64,000 bases of DNA. It comes from Candidatus Hadersleviella danica (GTDB lineage: Bacteria > Chloroflexota > Anaerolineae > Promineifilales > Promineifilaceae). A program made the translations under genes and the position numbers. A model generated the notes under the pieces. The model ran no database searches. It saw only the letters and a list, made by a program, of their open reading frames with translations, and was not told the DNA's origin. Every line of letters starts with the position of its first letter. Within the stretch, counting starts at the first letter, position 1. Below, one piece after another: positions 1-11,052 of this stretch. The stretch is from positions 1 through 64,000 of the forward strand of contig JADJSZ010000017.1 in the NCBI GenBank assembly GCA_016711405.1, read 5' to 3'.

Positions 1-3000
1 ACCGATTTGCAGGATGCGCTGGGGGAAGCGGCGGCTGGGGATGAAATTTGGGTGGCCACAGGGGTTTACACCCCGAGTGCTATCTATACCGAAAGTTTTC
101 AACTTGTGCCGGGCGCGGGGCTGTATGGCGGTTTTATTGGCTCAGAAAGTGAGCGTGAGCAACGGGATTGGGAAACGAACCCCACGGTTCTCAGCGGCGA
201 TATTGATAACAATGACATAACCGACCCCACAGGGGTTGTTACCAGCCTATTGAATGTTGTCGGCCGTAACAGCTTCCATGTTATCTATGCCAATGGCACA
301 ACGGGCACACCCATTACAGAAACAACAGTGGTAGATGGGATTATTATTACGGCGGGTTGGGCGGCAACAGCTTCACTGTTGTGAATGGGGAGTGGGCTTC
401 ATTGCAATGGCCAAGGGGCTAATAATGAATGTAGCCCAACACTGAGAAATATTATATTTTCCGCTAACTATGCCCCGTTCATGGCACGGGGTGGAGGGAT
501 GTATAGCAATGGTATTAATGGCGGCCGTAGCAACCCTCAACTCACCAATGTGACATTTGTACGAAACTCAAGCGCATCAGCTGGGGGGGGGATGTATAGC
601 GAGGGCAACAGCAGTCCAACGCTCCATCAAGTCGTCTTTGAGGAAAATGTTGCTTCATCTGGGGGTGGTTTTGCTGGTGCGGTAAACCCCCAATTTAATC
701 AGGTCACGTTTTCTGGAAATTGGGGTACCAATGGAGGAGCCTTGCATATTGGCGGCAGTAGTTCTCCCATTTTGCAAGATGTTGTTTTTACAGGTAACTA
801 TGCCAATAACGACGGTGGGGCTATTTATAATATGTCCCACCAGAGCCATTTAACCTTGATTAATGTGGCTTTTACTGGCAATGACGCACATCGGTATGGC
901 GGGGCATTTTATAATGGGGCTTATACCACCTTTACCTTGGTAAATGGCACATTTGCAGGCAATTCGGCCAACAACTATGGCGGCGCTATTTATACCAATG
1001 CTAATTTGGCGGAGAATTACCCCAATATCCACAACAGCATCTTTTGGAATAACAAAGGGTATGAGGAGATTGTCGGATTGCCCGTCTCACCCTCTATTTT
1101 TAATAATGGGGGTTTTACGGGTGCGCCCCGCATTTCTCATAGCCTCATCGAAAAATGTAATCCAGATGGGGTGTGGCTCAACTTTTGTGGGACGAATGGC
1201 GGAGGAAATTTAGAAGATAGCCTTCCGCTTTTTATAGAGATGCCAGACCCCGAAACGTCACCTCATACACAAGGAAATGTGCGCCTATTGGCAGGTTCGC
1301 CCGCCATTGATGCGGGGGATGAGGGTGTTGTGACCGTTGCCACCGATTTGGATGGCAACCCGCGCTTTGTGGGCACGGCCGTAGACTTGGGTGCTTATGA
1401 ATCGCCCTATTCAAGAACCATCATTTATGTCAACCACGCCGCAACAGGAGGCAACAACGGCACCACATGGGCCAATGCCTACACCGATTTACAAGCGGCC
1501 TTGGCATCGGCCACGGGCATTGATGAGATTTGGGTAGCTACGGGCATTTATACCCCCGGCACAACTGTCAGCGATACGTTTGCGCTGGTTCCTAAAGCGG
1601 CCGTTTACGGTGGCTTTGCGGGGAACGAAACAGCCCGCGACCAGCGAGATTGGGAAGCCAATCCCACCGTATTGAGTGGCGATATTGGCGGGGATGACAC
1701 CACCGACCCGCATGGGGTGGTGATTACGACGGGACATATTGTGGGGGCGAACAGCTACCATGTGGTCACGGCCGATGGCACCACCGGCACATCCATCACA
1801 GGTATAACGATACTGGATGGTTTTATCATCACCGCTGGCCAAGCAAATGGCAAGTTTGGGCAACCAAGCTGGAGGAGGGTTTTTACTGTAATGGTCAGGG
1901 CTTGGTAATAACTGTAGCCCTACCCTCACCAACATTATTTTTTCGGGGAATTTTGCTACAGCAGGGGGAGGAGGCATGGTCAGCAATGGATATGAGAATG
2001 GCAAAAGTAGCCCCGTATTGACACATGTCATTTTTAGAGCCAATACGACGACTATAGCTGATAATGGTTGGGGTGGAGGGGGTTGCTCAATCAGAGTTCT
2101 GAAAATGGCATGAGCAATCCTATTCTGACGGACGTCGATTTCATAGACAATAGAGCTTATGCTGGGGGTGCTTTATTTAACCTGAGTGTTTATGATGATA
2201 CGCTTTTGCAAAATGGGATGGATTTTCGGTCTCTTCAAGCACCTTTAGTTACCCAAGGGGTACAAAGTACAGGTGAAAGTAGCCCTGTATTAAGCCATGT
2301 CAGCTTTACAGGTAACTCTGCGGATTTTGGTGGTGCGCTACTTAATTTGGCTTGGGGGGGAATGACGAAACCTACAGTCAACCATGCCATCTTTGCCAAT
2401 AATAGTGCCGAAGAAGGCGGTGCAATCCTCAATGAGGCGGATGGAGGAACCAATCATTTAGCCTTAGACCAAGTTTATTTCTTAGACAATTCAGCCGCTA
2501 TCCCTGGTGGCAGTGGCCCTGGTGGCGCAATATACAATGGTAGTTATGCTGATGGCAATTTAGAAGCGACCAATAACCTGACCTTAACCAATGCTGTTTT
2601 TGTGGGCAACTTCGGTGACGAAGGGTCAGCCATATACAACAGTAGTGGGCAAAATGGCACCATTAACACGCTTTTGACTAACGTGTCTTTGGCTGGGAAT
2701 TTAGCCCATACGAGCAGTACATTATTCAATGCACACCGTATTAAATGGTGCATAACCATCAAAAATAGCATTTTTTGGAACAACGAGGACAGCAGTGGGG
2801 TGGGCACGGCCGCTTCCTCCATCTACAACGACCCCACCGCCACCGCCACCATCCGCTACAGCCTTGTGCAAGGGTGCAACCCCAGCGGGGCATGGGTGGC
2901 CAGTTGCGGCACAGATGGCGGCAACAACTTGGCCGATGCGGATCCGCTCTTTGTGGAAACCCCCAACCCAGCACCGCCCCCCATGCCAACGGCAATATGC

Positions 3001-5214
3001 GCCTATTGGCGGGTTCCCCCGTCATTGATGCAGGGGACAACAACGCCGTCACCACCACCATCGATTTGGATGGCAACCAGCGTATTTTGGGCACGGCCGT
3101 AGATTTGGGAGCTTACGAATGGTTTGAACAATGCCCTGCCAACGGCCGAGTTTATGTCAACCATGCCGCCACAGGGAATAACACGGGAACCTCATGGGCG
3201 GATGCCTACACCAGCTACAAACGCCCCTCGCGTACACCATTTCCTGTGAAATTTGGGTGGCTACAGGGGTTTATACACCCAGCATCCACATCACGGAGAC
3301 CTTCCACTTACGAGATTCTATTGCCATTTATGGTGGGTTTGCTGGCACAGAAACAATTCTCGAGGAACGGGATTGGATCGCGAACCCCACCGTCCTTAGT
3401 GGGGACATAGATGGGAATGACATTACCGACCCTGATGGCGTTGTTACCACAACGATAAATATCATTGGCAACAACAGCTCCAATGTGGTAACGGGACATA
3501 ACATTACCCATACAGCGGTATTAGACGGGTTTATTATCACTGCCGGTAAAGGCGGAGGTGGGCAAAGCATTGGCTACTGCCAATCTTGTGGAGGTGGGAT
3601 GTACAATGAAATGAGTAGCCCCACCTTAACCAATCTCACCTTCCGTGGAAATTTGGCGGTGGTGGGGGGGGCAATGTATAACACCAACAGCAGTCACCCT
3701 TCTTTAACCGATGTTTCTTTTGATAGTAACAGGGCTGTAGAAAGGGGGGGAGCTGTTTATAACAAAAGCAATAGCAATCCAACCCTGACTGATGTGGCTT
3801 TCACATTTAACACTGTGGGCGGCTTCATGCCCGGTGCGGGAGGAGGCATGTATAACCAAAACAGTTCTCCTTCTCTCATCAATGTGGTGTTTGCTCACAA
3901 CACAAGCGGGATGAACAACGCCGCCAGCAGTCCTGTGCTAAATGAGGTCATTTTCGATAGTAACAGTGGCCGAGGCATGACCAATGTTGCAAACAGCACC
4001 CCTTCCTTAACAAATGTCCGTTTTTATCACCAAACAGGACGGGGAATGCAAACACTAATAGCCACTCAGTGCTAAATAATGTCCTCTTTTTAGGCAATTC
4101 TGCTCATGTCGGTGGTGGAATGGTCAACTACGAGAGCCGAGCCACACTGAACAATGTTCTTTTCACGGGCAATAGTGCCACAACGAATGGTGGCGCAATA
4201 TCAAATAACGGGAGCAACGGTGGCATTGTCATGACCAATGTGACCTTCAGTGGGAATAAAGCTGGTGAAACGGGTGGAGGCATGTCTAATTTCTGGAGTA
4301 CCCTCACCATGCAAAATGTCATCTTCTGGAACAATGAAGACCAAACTGGTATAGGCACGGCCAGCTCTTCAGTTCGCAATCATGATGATAAATACCCCAT
4401 AACGGCCATCTTCCGCTACAGCCTCGTGCAAGGGTGCAACCCCAGCGGGGCATGGGTAGCTAGTTGCGGCACAGATGGGGGCAACAACTTGGCCGACGCG
4501 GATCCGCTCTTTGTGGAGACCCCAACCCCAGCACTGCCCCCCATGCCAACGGCAATGTACGCCTGTTGGCTGGTTCGCCCGCCATTGATTCAGGGGATGA
4601 CACGGTGGTGACGATGGCCACTGATTTGGATGGCAACCCGCGCATCATAGGCACGGCCGTAGACTTAGGAGCCTACGAATTTTTCACCAACACGACCATC
4701 ACCTACACCCTGAATTTGCACACCATTGGCGAGGGACACAGTCACGGCCGACCCCGCCCAAACCAGCTACACCGCTGGCCAAGTCGTCACCCTGACCGCC
4801 ACGGCCGCCCCCAACCACACCTTCACAGGCTGGTCTGGGGCTGTGACGGGCACAACCAACCCCATCACCCTGACGATGGACAGCGACAAAGTGGTGACGG
4901 CCACCTTTGCCCTCAACACACACGAGCTAACCATCCTCAAAACAGGCACAGGCGATGGCTCCGTGGTCAGCATCCCCGCAGGGATTGCCTGCGGGGCGAG
5001 TTGCACGGCCGCTTTCTCCCACGGCACACTCATCACCCTGACAGCCACGGCCGACACAGGTTCGACTTTCACAGGTTGGAGCGGCCCCCTCACCAGCACC
5101 AATCCGACGATTACGGTCACGCTGGAGATGGCCATGACGATTACGGCCGAGTTTGCCCTCGAACCCACCCCACCCACCAGCTATCGCATCTTCTTGCCGC
5201 TGGTGGTTAAGTAA
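1..5214 (+). CDS. Giant secreted parallel beta-helix (choice-of-anchor Q type) protein, 5'-partial, frame-disrupted
   Basis: The start lies outside the window. Three tandem modules are visible, each opening with a YVNHAATG..GTTWA..Y motif, running through right-handed beta-helix repeats (SPTLTNVTF..N.A..GGGMYN) and closing with LAGSPAIDAGD and TDLDGNPR..GTAVDLGAYE (about 1310-1400, 3020-3110 and 4575-4680). That closing block matches choice-of-anchor Q proteins. Two InlB-B-like repeats (TFTGWSG) follow at about 4760-5150, and the protein ends in YRIFLPLVVK. The reading frame is broken about ten times (near 360/390, 1875/1905, 2080, 2970, 3220, 4065, 4540, 4735), always restoring homologous repeat sequence when one base is added or removed in a G or T run. 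That points to sequencing error. Likely an exported surface adhesin or polysaccharide-binding protein; the function is inferred from fold only. Confidence 0.75.
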
Positions 5215-5226
5215 AACACAACGTAC

Positions 5227-5264
5227 AGATAGAGATAGAGGAGAAGGCTCCTCTATCTCTATCT
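5227..5264. terminator. Perfect inverted repeat built from AGATAG units
   Basis: A 17-bp perfect stem (5227-5243 with 5248-5264, 4-nt loop) made of tandem GATAGA units lies between the convergent beta-helix gene and the ThDP enzyme gene. There is no strong U-tract, so a bidirectional terminator role is inferred from position. Confidence 0.55.
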
Positions 5265-5276
5265 CCCCTCTCTACC

Positions 5277-6920
5277 CTACACAATATACGGCATACTCGC
5301 CCCCGTCTTGGCCATCCCATCGGGGTCCAACATCACATTGATGCAAGCTGGTTTGCCGCTGGCAAAAGCGCGGCGCAGGGCGGGCAAAATTTCCTCAGGT
5401 TGCTCCACCAACTCCCCATAACCGCCCAACGCCTCCACCACCTTGTCATAGCGGGTGGGAGCCAGCGACGTGGCAATGGCTCGTTCACGGCCGACCATCT
5501 GCACCTGTGGCCCCCGAATCTGCCCCCAGCCCGCATCGTTGCCCACAATGCTGACAATGGGCAGGTTGAAGCGCACGGCCGTGTCAAACTCAAACCCATT
5601 CAGCCCAAACGAGCCATCCCCATTGATAATCAGCACCTTTTTGGCGGGGTAAAGGTGTTGGGCGGCGATGGCAAACGGGGCGCCCACCCCCAAACAGCCC
5701 AGCGGGCCGGGGTCGAGCCACTGCCCCGGCAAGGTCAGTTGCACCACCTTGGCCGCCGCGCTGACAATATCGCCGCCATCCCCCACCACAAGCACATCCT
5801 CGTCTATAAACTCGTTCACGGCCGCGCTAAAGCGAAAATGGTTGATGGGCACATCCTCGAGAGCTGTCCAACCCGCCAACTTCTCATTGTCCACGGCCTC
5901 CCATTCCCCCACCTGCGCCAGCCACGGGTCATAGCGCACCCCCTGCAACCCCTCGGCCAGAGCCTCCAGCACCAAGCGGGCGTTGGCGCACAGGGCAATG
6001 TCGGCCGTGCGGTTGTGGTTCAGTTCGGCCGCGTCATTTTCCACTTGGATGAGCTTGCTGGCGGGGTTCCACCCTTGCCCATATTTCAGCCGAAAATCGA
6101 GCGGCGTGCCGATGAGCAAGACCACATCCGCCTCGCGCAACGCCTTGCCCCGCGTCCCCTTAAAGCAGTTGGGGTGGTTCATGGCCAGCGTCCCCCGCCC
6201 CGCGCCGTTGGTGTACACGGGGATGCCCGTCTGCTCGGTCAGCTCCCGCAGTGCGTCGTGCGCCTCATCCCAATACACCTGCGTGCCCGCAATGATGAGC
6301 GGCTTTTGTGCCTCGCGCAACAGGGCGAACATGGCCTGTATTTGCCCCGCCTCGGGTTCCACGGGGGCAATGGTCACTTTGGATGGGGCCTCATTCGGCG
6401 CGTCGATGGCGTTGAAAAGCACATCGAAGGGCAGTTCGATGAAAACGGGGCCGGGTCGGCCGCTTAACGCCACCCGAAACGCCTCTTCCATGCGGGCGGG
6501 GATGTCGGCCGTGTTTTCAATAGTAAAGCTGGCCTTGGTAAAGGTGGCGAACATCTCCGTTTGGGGCATCTCCTGCAACGCCCCCATGCCCTTGGTTTTG
6601 AGGGGCGCCGCCCCGCCCAGCAGAATCATGGGGCTACGCGCTTGGTAGGCGTTGGCCACGGCCGTTACTGCATCGGTCACGCCGGGGCCAGCGGTCACGG
6701 CCGCCACGCCGATGTTGCGGGTGAGCCGGGCATGGGCATCGGCCGCGTGCCCGGCCGCTTGTTCGTGCCGAAAGTCAATCACGGCAATGTTGTGGTTCAA
6801 GCACCCCTCGTAAATGGGGGCAATGTGGCCGCCGCAGAGGGTGTAGAGGGCGCTCACGCCTTGCGCTGATAGGCTACGGCCGATGAGTTCGCCGCCGTGG
6901 ACAAAGGTCATGTTGCTCAT
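5277..6920 (-). CDS. Thiamine-diphosphate enzyme, acetolactate synthase / 2-hydroxyacyl-CoA lyase-like
   Basis: 547 residues, the usual length for the large ThDP-dependent decarboligases. The N-terminal pyrimidine-binding domain carries the catalytic glutamate at residue 53 (RHEQAAGHAADA). A central Rossmann-like domain follows (about 190-330), and the C-terminal PP domain has the metal/ThDP motif GDG at 434-436 (GDGSFGLNG) closed by GND. Start: ATG with AGGAG six bases upstream. The family covers acetolactate synthase, oxalyl-CoA decarboxylase, benzaldehyde lyase and 2-hydroxyacyl-CoA lyase. The lack of a linked small subunit or ilv genes argues against a biosynthetic IlvB. Substrate unknown. 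No operon partner beyond the DUF1877-like gene 64 bp upstream in the same orientation. Confidence 0.85.
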   Translation of the reverse strand: MSNMTFVHGGELIGRSLSAQGVSALYTLCGGHIAPIYEGCLNHNIAVIDFRHEQAAGHAADAHARLTRNIGVAAVTAGPGVTDAVTAVANAYQARSPMILLGGAAPLKTKGMGALQEMPQTEMFATFTKASFTIENTADIPARMEEAFRVALSGRPGPVFIELPFDVLFNAIDAPNEAPSKVTIAPVEPEAGQIQAMFALLREAQKPLIIAGTQVYWDEAHDALRELTEQTGIPVYTNGAGRGTLAMNHPNCFKGTRGKALREADVVLLIGTPLDFRLKYGQGWNPASKLIQVENDAAELNHNRTADIALCANARLVLEALAEGLQGVRYDPWLAQVGEWEAVDNEKLAGWTALEDVPINHFRFSAAVNEFIDEDVLVVGDGGDIVSAAAKVVQLTLPGQWLDPGPLGCLGVGAPFAIAAQHLYPAKKVLIINGDGSFGLNGFEFDTAVRFNLPIVSIVGNDAGWGQIRGPQVQMVGRERAIATSLAPTRYDKVVEALGGYGELVEQPEEILPALRRAFASGKPACINVMLDPDGMAKTGASMPYIV

Positions 6921-6984
6921 GGTTGCTCCTGCATGGTTGTGGGTGGGTGGTGGTTGATGGGGCGATTATACCCACGCCCCCACC

Positions 6985-7515
6985 TTAGGCCGATACCCGC
7001 ACAATGACCACATCGGCTTGCGATTCCACCAACTCGGTTAAAAAGTGGGTGGCGCGGACGATGTGTGAATAGACATAGTCGGCCGTTTGCGGGGTAAAGG
7101 GGCCATCCCATTCGGTGCGCCACGGCCGAGGGTTGGTCAACCGTTCGGCCATCTTGCTTTTTAGCACCTCAAAGGCGGCAGGTAGTTGTTCTTTGGGCAA
7201 CGGATCCATCGAACCCGCTATATCGGCCACCGCCCACAACAGCCACACGGCCGCTGGCTTCTCCCAATAAGCGACATCCATATCTCGGTAAGCAATGGCA
7301 TGGGGAGGGTCGAACTCAATGCCCCCCAAAAACGGTTTCAGCAACGGCCGAAAATCATCCCACGCCTTGTCCAAGCCAATACGGGTACTGGTAAAGGTCG
7401 CCTCGTGGTCGCTCAGCCCAACCAACTCATCCAGCATCTCCTTCAGCCGTTTTTGGGATTTGTACGTCTCAAAAACAGCCTTATCCACCGCATACAACGC
7501 CGTTAAAATTCCCAT
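6985..7515 (-). CDS. DUF1877 (YfbM-like) family protein, tentative
   Basis: 176 residues, cytosolic, no signal peptide or membrane segment. It resembles DUF1877 in overall order: an N-terminal LDKAWDDF..LL block (family usually IDKAW..LHFLL), a middle AIAYRDMDVAYW segment where the family has a conserved Y-rich loop, and a C-terminal helix ending in a hydrophobic strand (VVIVRVS). AGGAGAACGAT directly precedes the ATG, giving a good ribosome site. Family function is unknown; the match is by motif order only. It lies 64 bp upstream of the ThDP enzyme on the same strand, so co-transcription is possible. Confidence 0.5.
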   Translation of the reverse strand: MGILTALYAVDKAVFETYKSQKRLKEMLDELVGLSDHEATFTSTRIGLDKAWDDFRPLLKPFLGGIEFDPPHAIAYRDMDVAYWEKPAAVWLLWAVADIAGSMDPLPKEQLPAAFEVLKSKMAERLTNPRPWRTEWDGPFTPQTADYVYSHIVRATHFLTELVESQADVVIVRVSA

Positions 7516-7571
7516 ATCGTTCTCCTGTGAAGACAGTTGTGTAAGAGATTAGTCGCACACACGAGTAAAAA

Positions 7572-7622
7572 GTGAAAGGTGAAAGGTGGCCGACTGGTGC
7601 TTCTCACTTTCTTTACTTTCAC
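7572..7622. repeat. Heptamer tandem repeat with inverted copy
   Basis: The 200-bp gap 7516-7714 holds GTGAAAG twice in tandem (from 7572) and an inverted CTTTCTTTACTTTCAC (to 7622), an imperfect hairpin. Nothing else recognisable is present in the gap. Confidence 0.6.
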
Positions 7623-7714
7623 TGGTGCTGGGAGACAGCTTAACCATCGCCAACCCTATCTCCCTCTCTATCTGCTAAATGTTTGCAATTTCCAACTGAC
7701 ACAAGGGTCTCTGT

Positions 7715-8374
7715 TTATAATCTCCCCGTTTCGGCCACGATTTTAACTGGGGTGCTATCGTTGATGCCAAACCCTTCGTTGGCCAGCACCAACCCTTGGC
7801 GTAGGAGGCCACCCGAAAGCTGAATGCCCTCGTATAGCTCCCATTTTTTATAGAGAAAGCCGTCAGTGCGTTTGGTGAAGAAGAGGAGGTAATGGTCGGT
7901 GGCAAGGGAAAGGTAGCTTTGCACGGGATTATGGCTCCCTTGGAAGATGTGCCAATCTTTTAAGCCATCGCCAATTAGGCGAACGCAATGGAAGCGAGCG
8001 GCCGTGGCCTCGAGTTCGTGTTGTGTGTAAGGTTGGTCTGTGGGGATGGTGGGCAGGCCCCAATAAGTTAGGTGGTGCGTTTGGAGGTGGATTTGCCAAC
8101 GGCCGTCTTGCGCCGCCAACACACAATTGAGCTTTTTGCTCCATGCTGTGTGGGCAAAGGTGAGGAATTGTTCATTGCCCTCGAACGGCTCGCCTGTGGT
8201 CACATCTAACACCCAAAAGGGGGTGGTGGACACACGGAGCAGTTGTTCATCGGCCGTGCTGGTTGGCCACGGCAGGGTGTGGCCTGTGGTGGCGGGGGGC
8301 AGTGGCGGGATTGCGGCCGTGGCTGGGGCAAAATAGCTCTTATAAGATGGACCTGTCATAAAATGAGGCGACAT
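7715..8374 (-). CDS. Hypothetical protein downstream of VapC-like toxin
   Basis: 219 residues with no recognised domain, signal peptide or membrane helix. The sequence is rich in aromatic residues in the middle (HHLTYWGLPTIP, DWHIFQG, YLSLATDHYLLFF), suggesting a compact beta-rich cytosolic protein. Its ATG overlaps the stop codon of the upstream VapC-like fragment (TAATG at 8372-8376), so the two are probably translationally coupled and the protein may be a third component of the locus. Reading frame intact. Function not assigned. Confidence 0.55.
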   Translation of the reverse strand: MSPHFMTGPSYKSYFAPATAAIPPLPPATTGHTLPWPTSTADEQLLRVSTTPFWVLDVTTGEPFEGNEQFLTFAHTAWSKKLNCVLAAQDGRWQIHLQTHHLTYWGLPTIPTDQPYTQHELEATAARFHCVRLIGDGLKDWHIFQGSHNPVQSYLSLATDHYLLFFTKRTDGFLYKKWELYEGIQLSGGLLRQGLVLANEGFGINDSTPVKIVAETGRL

Positions 8375-8560
8375 TATGACGATGCCGAAAACTGGCGAAC
8401 TTTATATTGCTCTAGCAAATGATCCATTGTCATCAATGTCAGGCTATGTGCCATGACTTGACAAAGCAGCATCCTGTCAAAAGGGTCTCGATGGTGGTCT
8501 GGGAGATGGGCTAATTGGCTCACACTTGCTTCATCTAACTGCAAACTATCAATTTGGTGT
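8374..8560 (-). pseudogene. VapC-like PIN-domain toxin, C-terminal fragment
   Basis: About 60 residues are legible before the frame dissolves into the poly-C/poly-G block upstream. The fragment contains the conserved C-terminal half of PIN/PilT ribonucleases: LPDHHRDPFDRMLLCQ (family: hhRDPFDRmLiaQA, with an acidic active-site Asp), then LTLMTMDHLLEQY (family: LtLvTrD..l..Y). The N-terminal half with the first acidic residues is missing from the readable sequence. Known family members cleave RNA and are neutralised by a neighbouring antitoxin; such an antitoxin remnant is found at 8886-8996. It is probably a real gene damaged in the assembly, not in the cell. Confidence 0.6.
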
Positions 8561-8883
<323 letters not shown>

Positions 8884-8885
8884 CC

Positions 8886-8996
8886 GCCCGAAGCCAAGAT
8901 AGTGATGGGCTTTATTTCGGCCAATGGCTGATTGTTCACCACAATAACAAAGTGCTCTCCCTTGCACCCTGTAAATAAAGCACAAATTGTGTTTCA
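8886..8996 (-). pseudogene. Phd/YefM-type antitoxin fragment
   Basis: In one minus-strand frame this interval reads KGEHFVIVVNNQPLAEIKPI, a near-textbook Phd/YefM antitoxin core (family: GE.fvItrnGkPvA.l.Pi). The N-terminal DNA-binding part is lost in the homopolymer block 8997-9165 and the toxin-binding C-terminus in the block 8561-8883. With the VapC-like fragment downstream it indicates an antitoxin-toxin operon on the minus strand. Assignment rests on about 20 residues plus context. Confidence 0.5.
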
Positions 8997-9165
8997 CCCC
9001 CCCCCCAATTTGATTGGGGGGGGGGGTTGTATTGTCCGGGGGAAATTTATTCCTTCGCCCCAGGGGGGCGCCCCCCCCCCCAGGGCCACGGGGGGTTTCG
9101 CCCCCTCCCCCTCCCCCACCACCCCCACAAGGGGGCGATGTGGCCCTGGCCATTTCCCCTCCCCC
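8997..9165. other. Low-complexity C/G-run sequence
   Basis: Runs of C and G interspersed with short normal-looking sequence, including a mirrored CCCCCCCAATTTGATTGGGGGGG. It resembles the block at 8561-8883. I see no gene in it and suspect corrupted sequence. Confidence 0.7.
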
Positions 9166-9233
9166 GCAATGTGAACTAAGGGCGGCTAAAGCCTCACTAA
9201 GTCGTTACAGAACCAATTACCAATTCCTACCCT

Positions 9234-11019
9234 ATGAAACCTTGGCACCAACTCACGCAACAATTGACCGCCGTGGCCATGGGCCGCCAACCCGCCGACA
9301 TGGTCATCACCAACGGCCGTTGGGTCAATGTCCACACGGCCGAAATCATCCCCCACACCGATGTGGCCATTAGCGGCGGCCGTATCGCCTACGTCGGCCC
9401 CTCCGCCCAACACACCATCGGCGAAAAGACCGAGGTGGTGGATGCCAACGGCCGTTACCTCGTCCCCGGCTTGTGCGATGGCCACATGCACGTCGAAAGC
9501 GGCATGGTCACGGTGACGGAATTTGCCCGCGCCGTCATCCCCCACGGCACCACCAGCATGTTCATAGACCCCCACGAAATCGCCAACGTACTTGGGCTTA
9601 GACGGGGTCAAACTGATGCACGACGAAGCCCAAACCCTGCCCGTCAACATCTATGTGCAGATGCCCAGTTGCGTGCCCAGCGCACCGGGGCTGGAAAACG
9701 CGGGGGCCGAAATCGGCCCGGCCGAAGTGCAAGAGGCGATGCGCTTGCCCGGCATCATCGGCTTGGGCGAGATGATGAACTTTCCCGGCATGTTCAGCGG
9801 CGACGCGCAAATGCACGCCGAGGTGCAAGAGACGATGCTGGTTGGCAAAACGGTAGGTGGCCATTACGCCTCGTTCGACCACGGCCTGCCGTTCCACGGC
9901 TATGTGGCGGGCGGCCCCGCCGATGACCACGAAGTGACCCGCATGGAAGACGGCATCGAACGGGTGCGGCGGGGCATGAAGGCGATGCTCCGCCTCGGCT
10001 CGGCGTGGTACGATGTGGCCGAAACTGTGCGGGCGATTACCGAGCGGGGGCTGGACAGCCGTTATTTCATCCTCTGCACCGACGATTGCCACTCGGGTAC
10101 GCTGGTGAACGAGGGGCACATGAATCGGGTGGTGCGCCACGCCATCGCCCAAGGCTTAAAACCCATCACGGCCATCCAAATGGCCACCCTGAACACGGCC
10201 GAACATTTCGGCCTCGGCCGCGAAATCGGGAGCATCACTCCCGGCCGTCGCGCCGATATTATTCTGACCTCTAGCTTGGTCAGTTTGCCCATTGAGCTGG
10301 TGATTGCACGGGGCAAAATTTTGGCGCAGGATGGGCGGCTGACGGCCGATATCCCCCCCTACGCCTACCCCGCTATGGCCAAAAACACAGTGCGGGTGGG
10401 CAAAATGTTGCAAGCGGCCGATTTCGACATTCCCGCTCCCACCCCCCAACCCGCTATGGTTAACGTCATTGGGGTTGTCGAAAATCAGGCCCCTACCCGC
10501 GCCCTGCAACGGGTGGTTCCCGTCCAACACGGCTTGCTCATCGGCGACCCGCGCCAAGATGTGTGCCAAATCGCTCTGGTAGAACGGCATCGGGGCACAG
10601 GCAAAGTGGTCAACGGCTTTGTCTCGGGCTTCAACTTCAATGTGCCCTGCGCCATCGCCAGCACCGTGGCGCACGACAGCCACCACCTGATTGTGGTGGG
10701 CACGAGCAAGCACAACATGGCCTTAGCGGCCAATCGGTTGGCGGAAATTGGGGGTGGGGTGGTGGTTTACCAAGAAGGGCGGGAAATTGCCCTTGTGGAA
10801 TTGGCCATTGCGGGGCTGATGTCTACCGAACGGGCGGAAATCGTGGCCGCCAAAGCGGACCAAATGATGGCCGGCTTCCGCGCCTGTGGTTGCCACCTCA
10901 ACAACGCCTTCATGCAACTCAGCCTCCTCGCCCTCGTCGTCATCCCCGAACTGCGCATTTCGGATATGGGGATTGTGAATGTGAACGAGTTTAAGGTGGT
11001 GGATTTGGTTGTTGGATAG
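9234..11019 (+). CDS. ade: Adenine deaminase
   Basis: Converts adenine to hypoxanthine plus ammonia in purine salvage. An amidohydrolase of about 595 residues, as expected for Ade. Visible: the metal-binding HMH of GHMHVESGM (about residue 85), FIDPHEIANV, the substrate region GEMMNFPGMF, HYASFDHGL, and the late catalytic Asp in CTDDCH. The C-terminal domain contains a conserved DSHHLIVVG. One frameshift near 9587 (GTACTTGGGCTTAG): removing one G from the run restores IANVLGLDGVKL, so the gene is probably intact. No SD is obvious and the start is chosen by family length. Stands alone; its convergent neighbour begins 31 bp after the stop. Confidence 0.93.
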
Positions 11020-11030
11020 GAGTGTAGAGG

Positions 11031-11052
11031 TGTATTCGTGTATTTGTGTATT
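11031..11052. repeat. 8-bp tandem repeat TGTATTCG/TGTATTTG
   Basis: Nearly three copies of an 8-bp unit (TGTATTCG-TGTATTTG-TGTATT) fill the gap between two convergent genes and touch the stop codon of the hexapeptide-repeat gene. Confidence 0.6.

Noticed and set aside
5400..6467. Antisense frame of 355 codons opposite the ThDP enzyme
   Set aside because: His/Arg/Pro-rich composition and no domain; the opposite strand is a clear enzyme.
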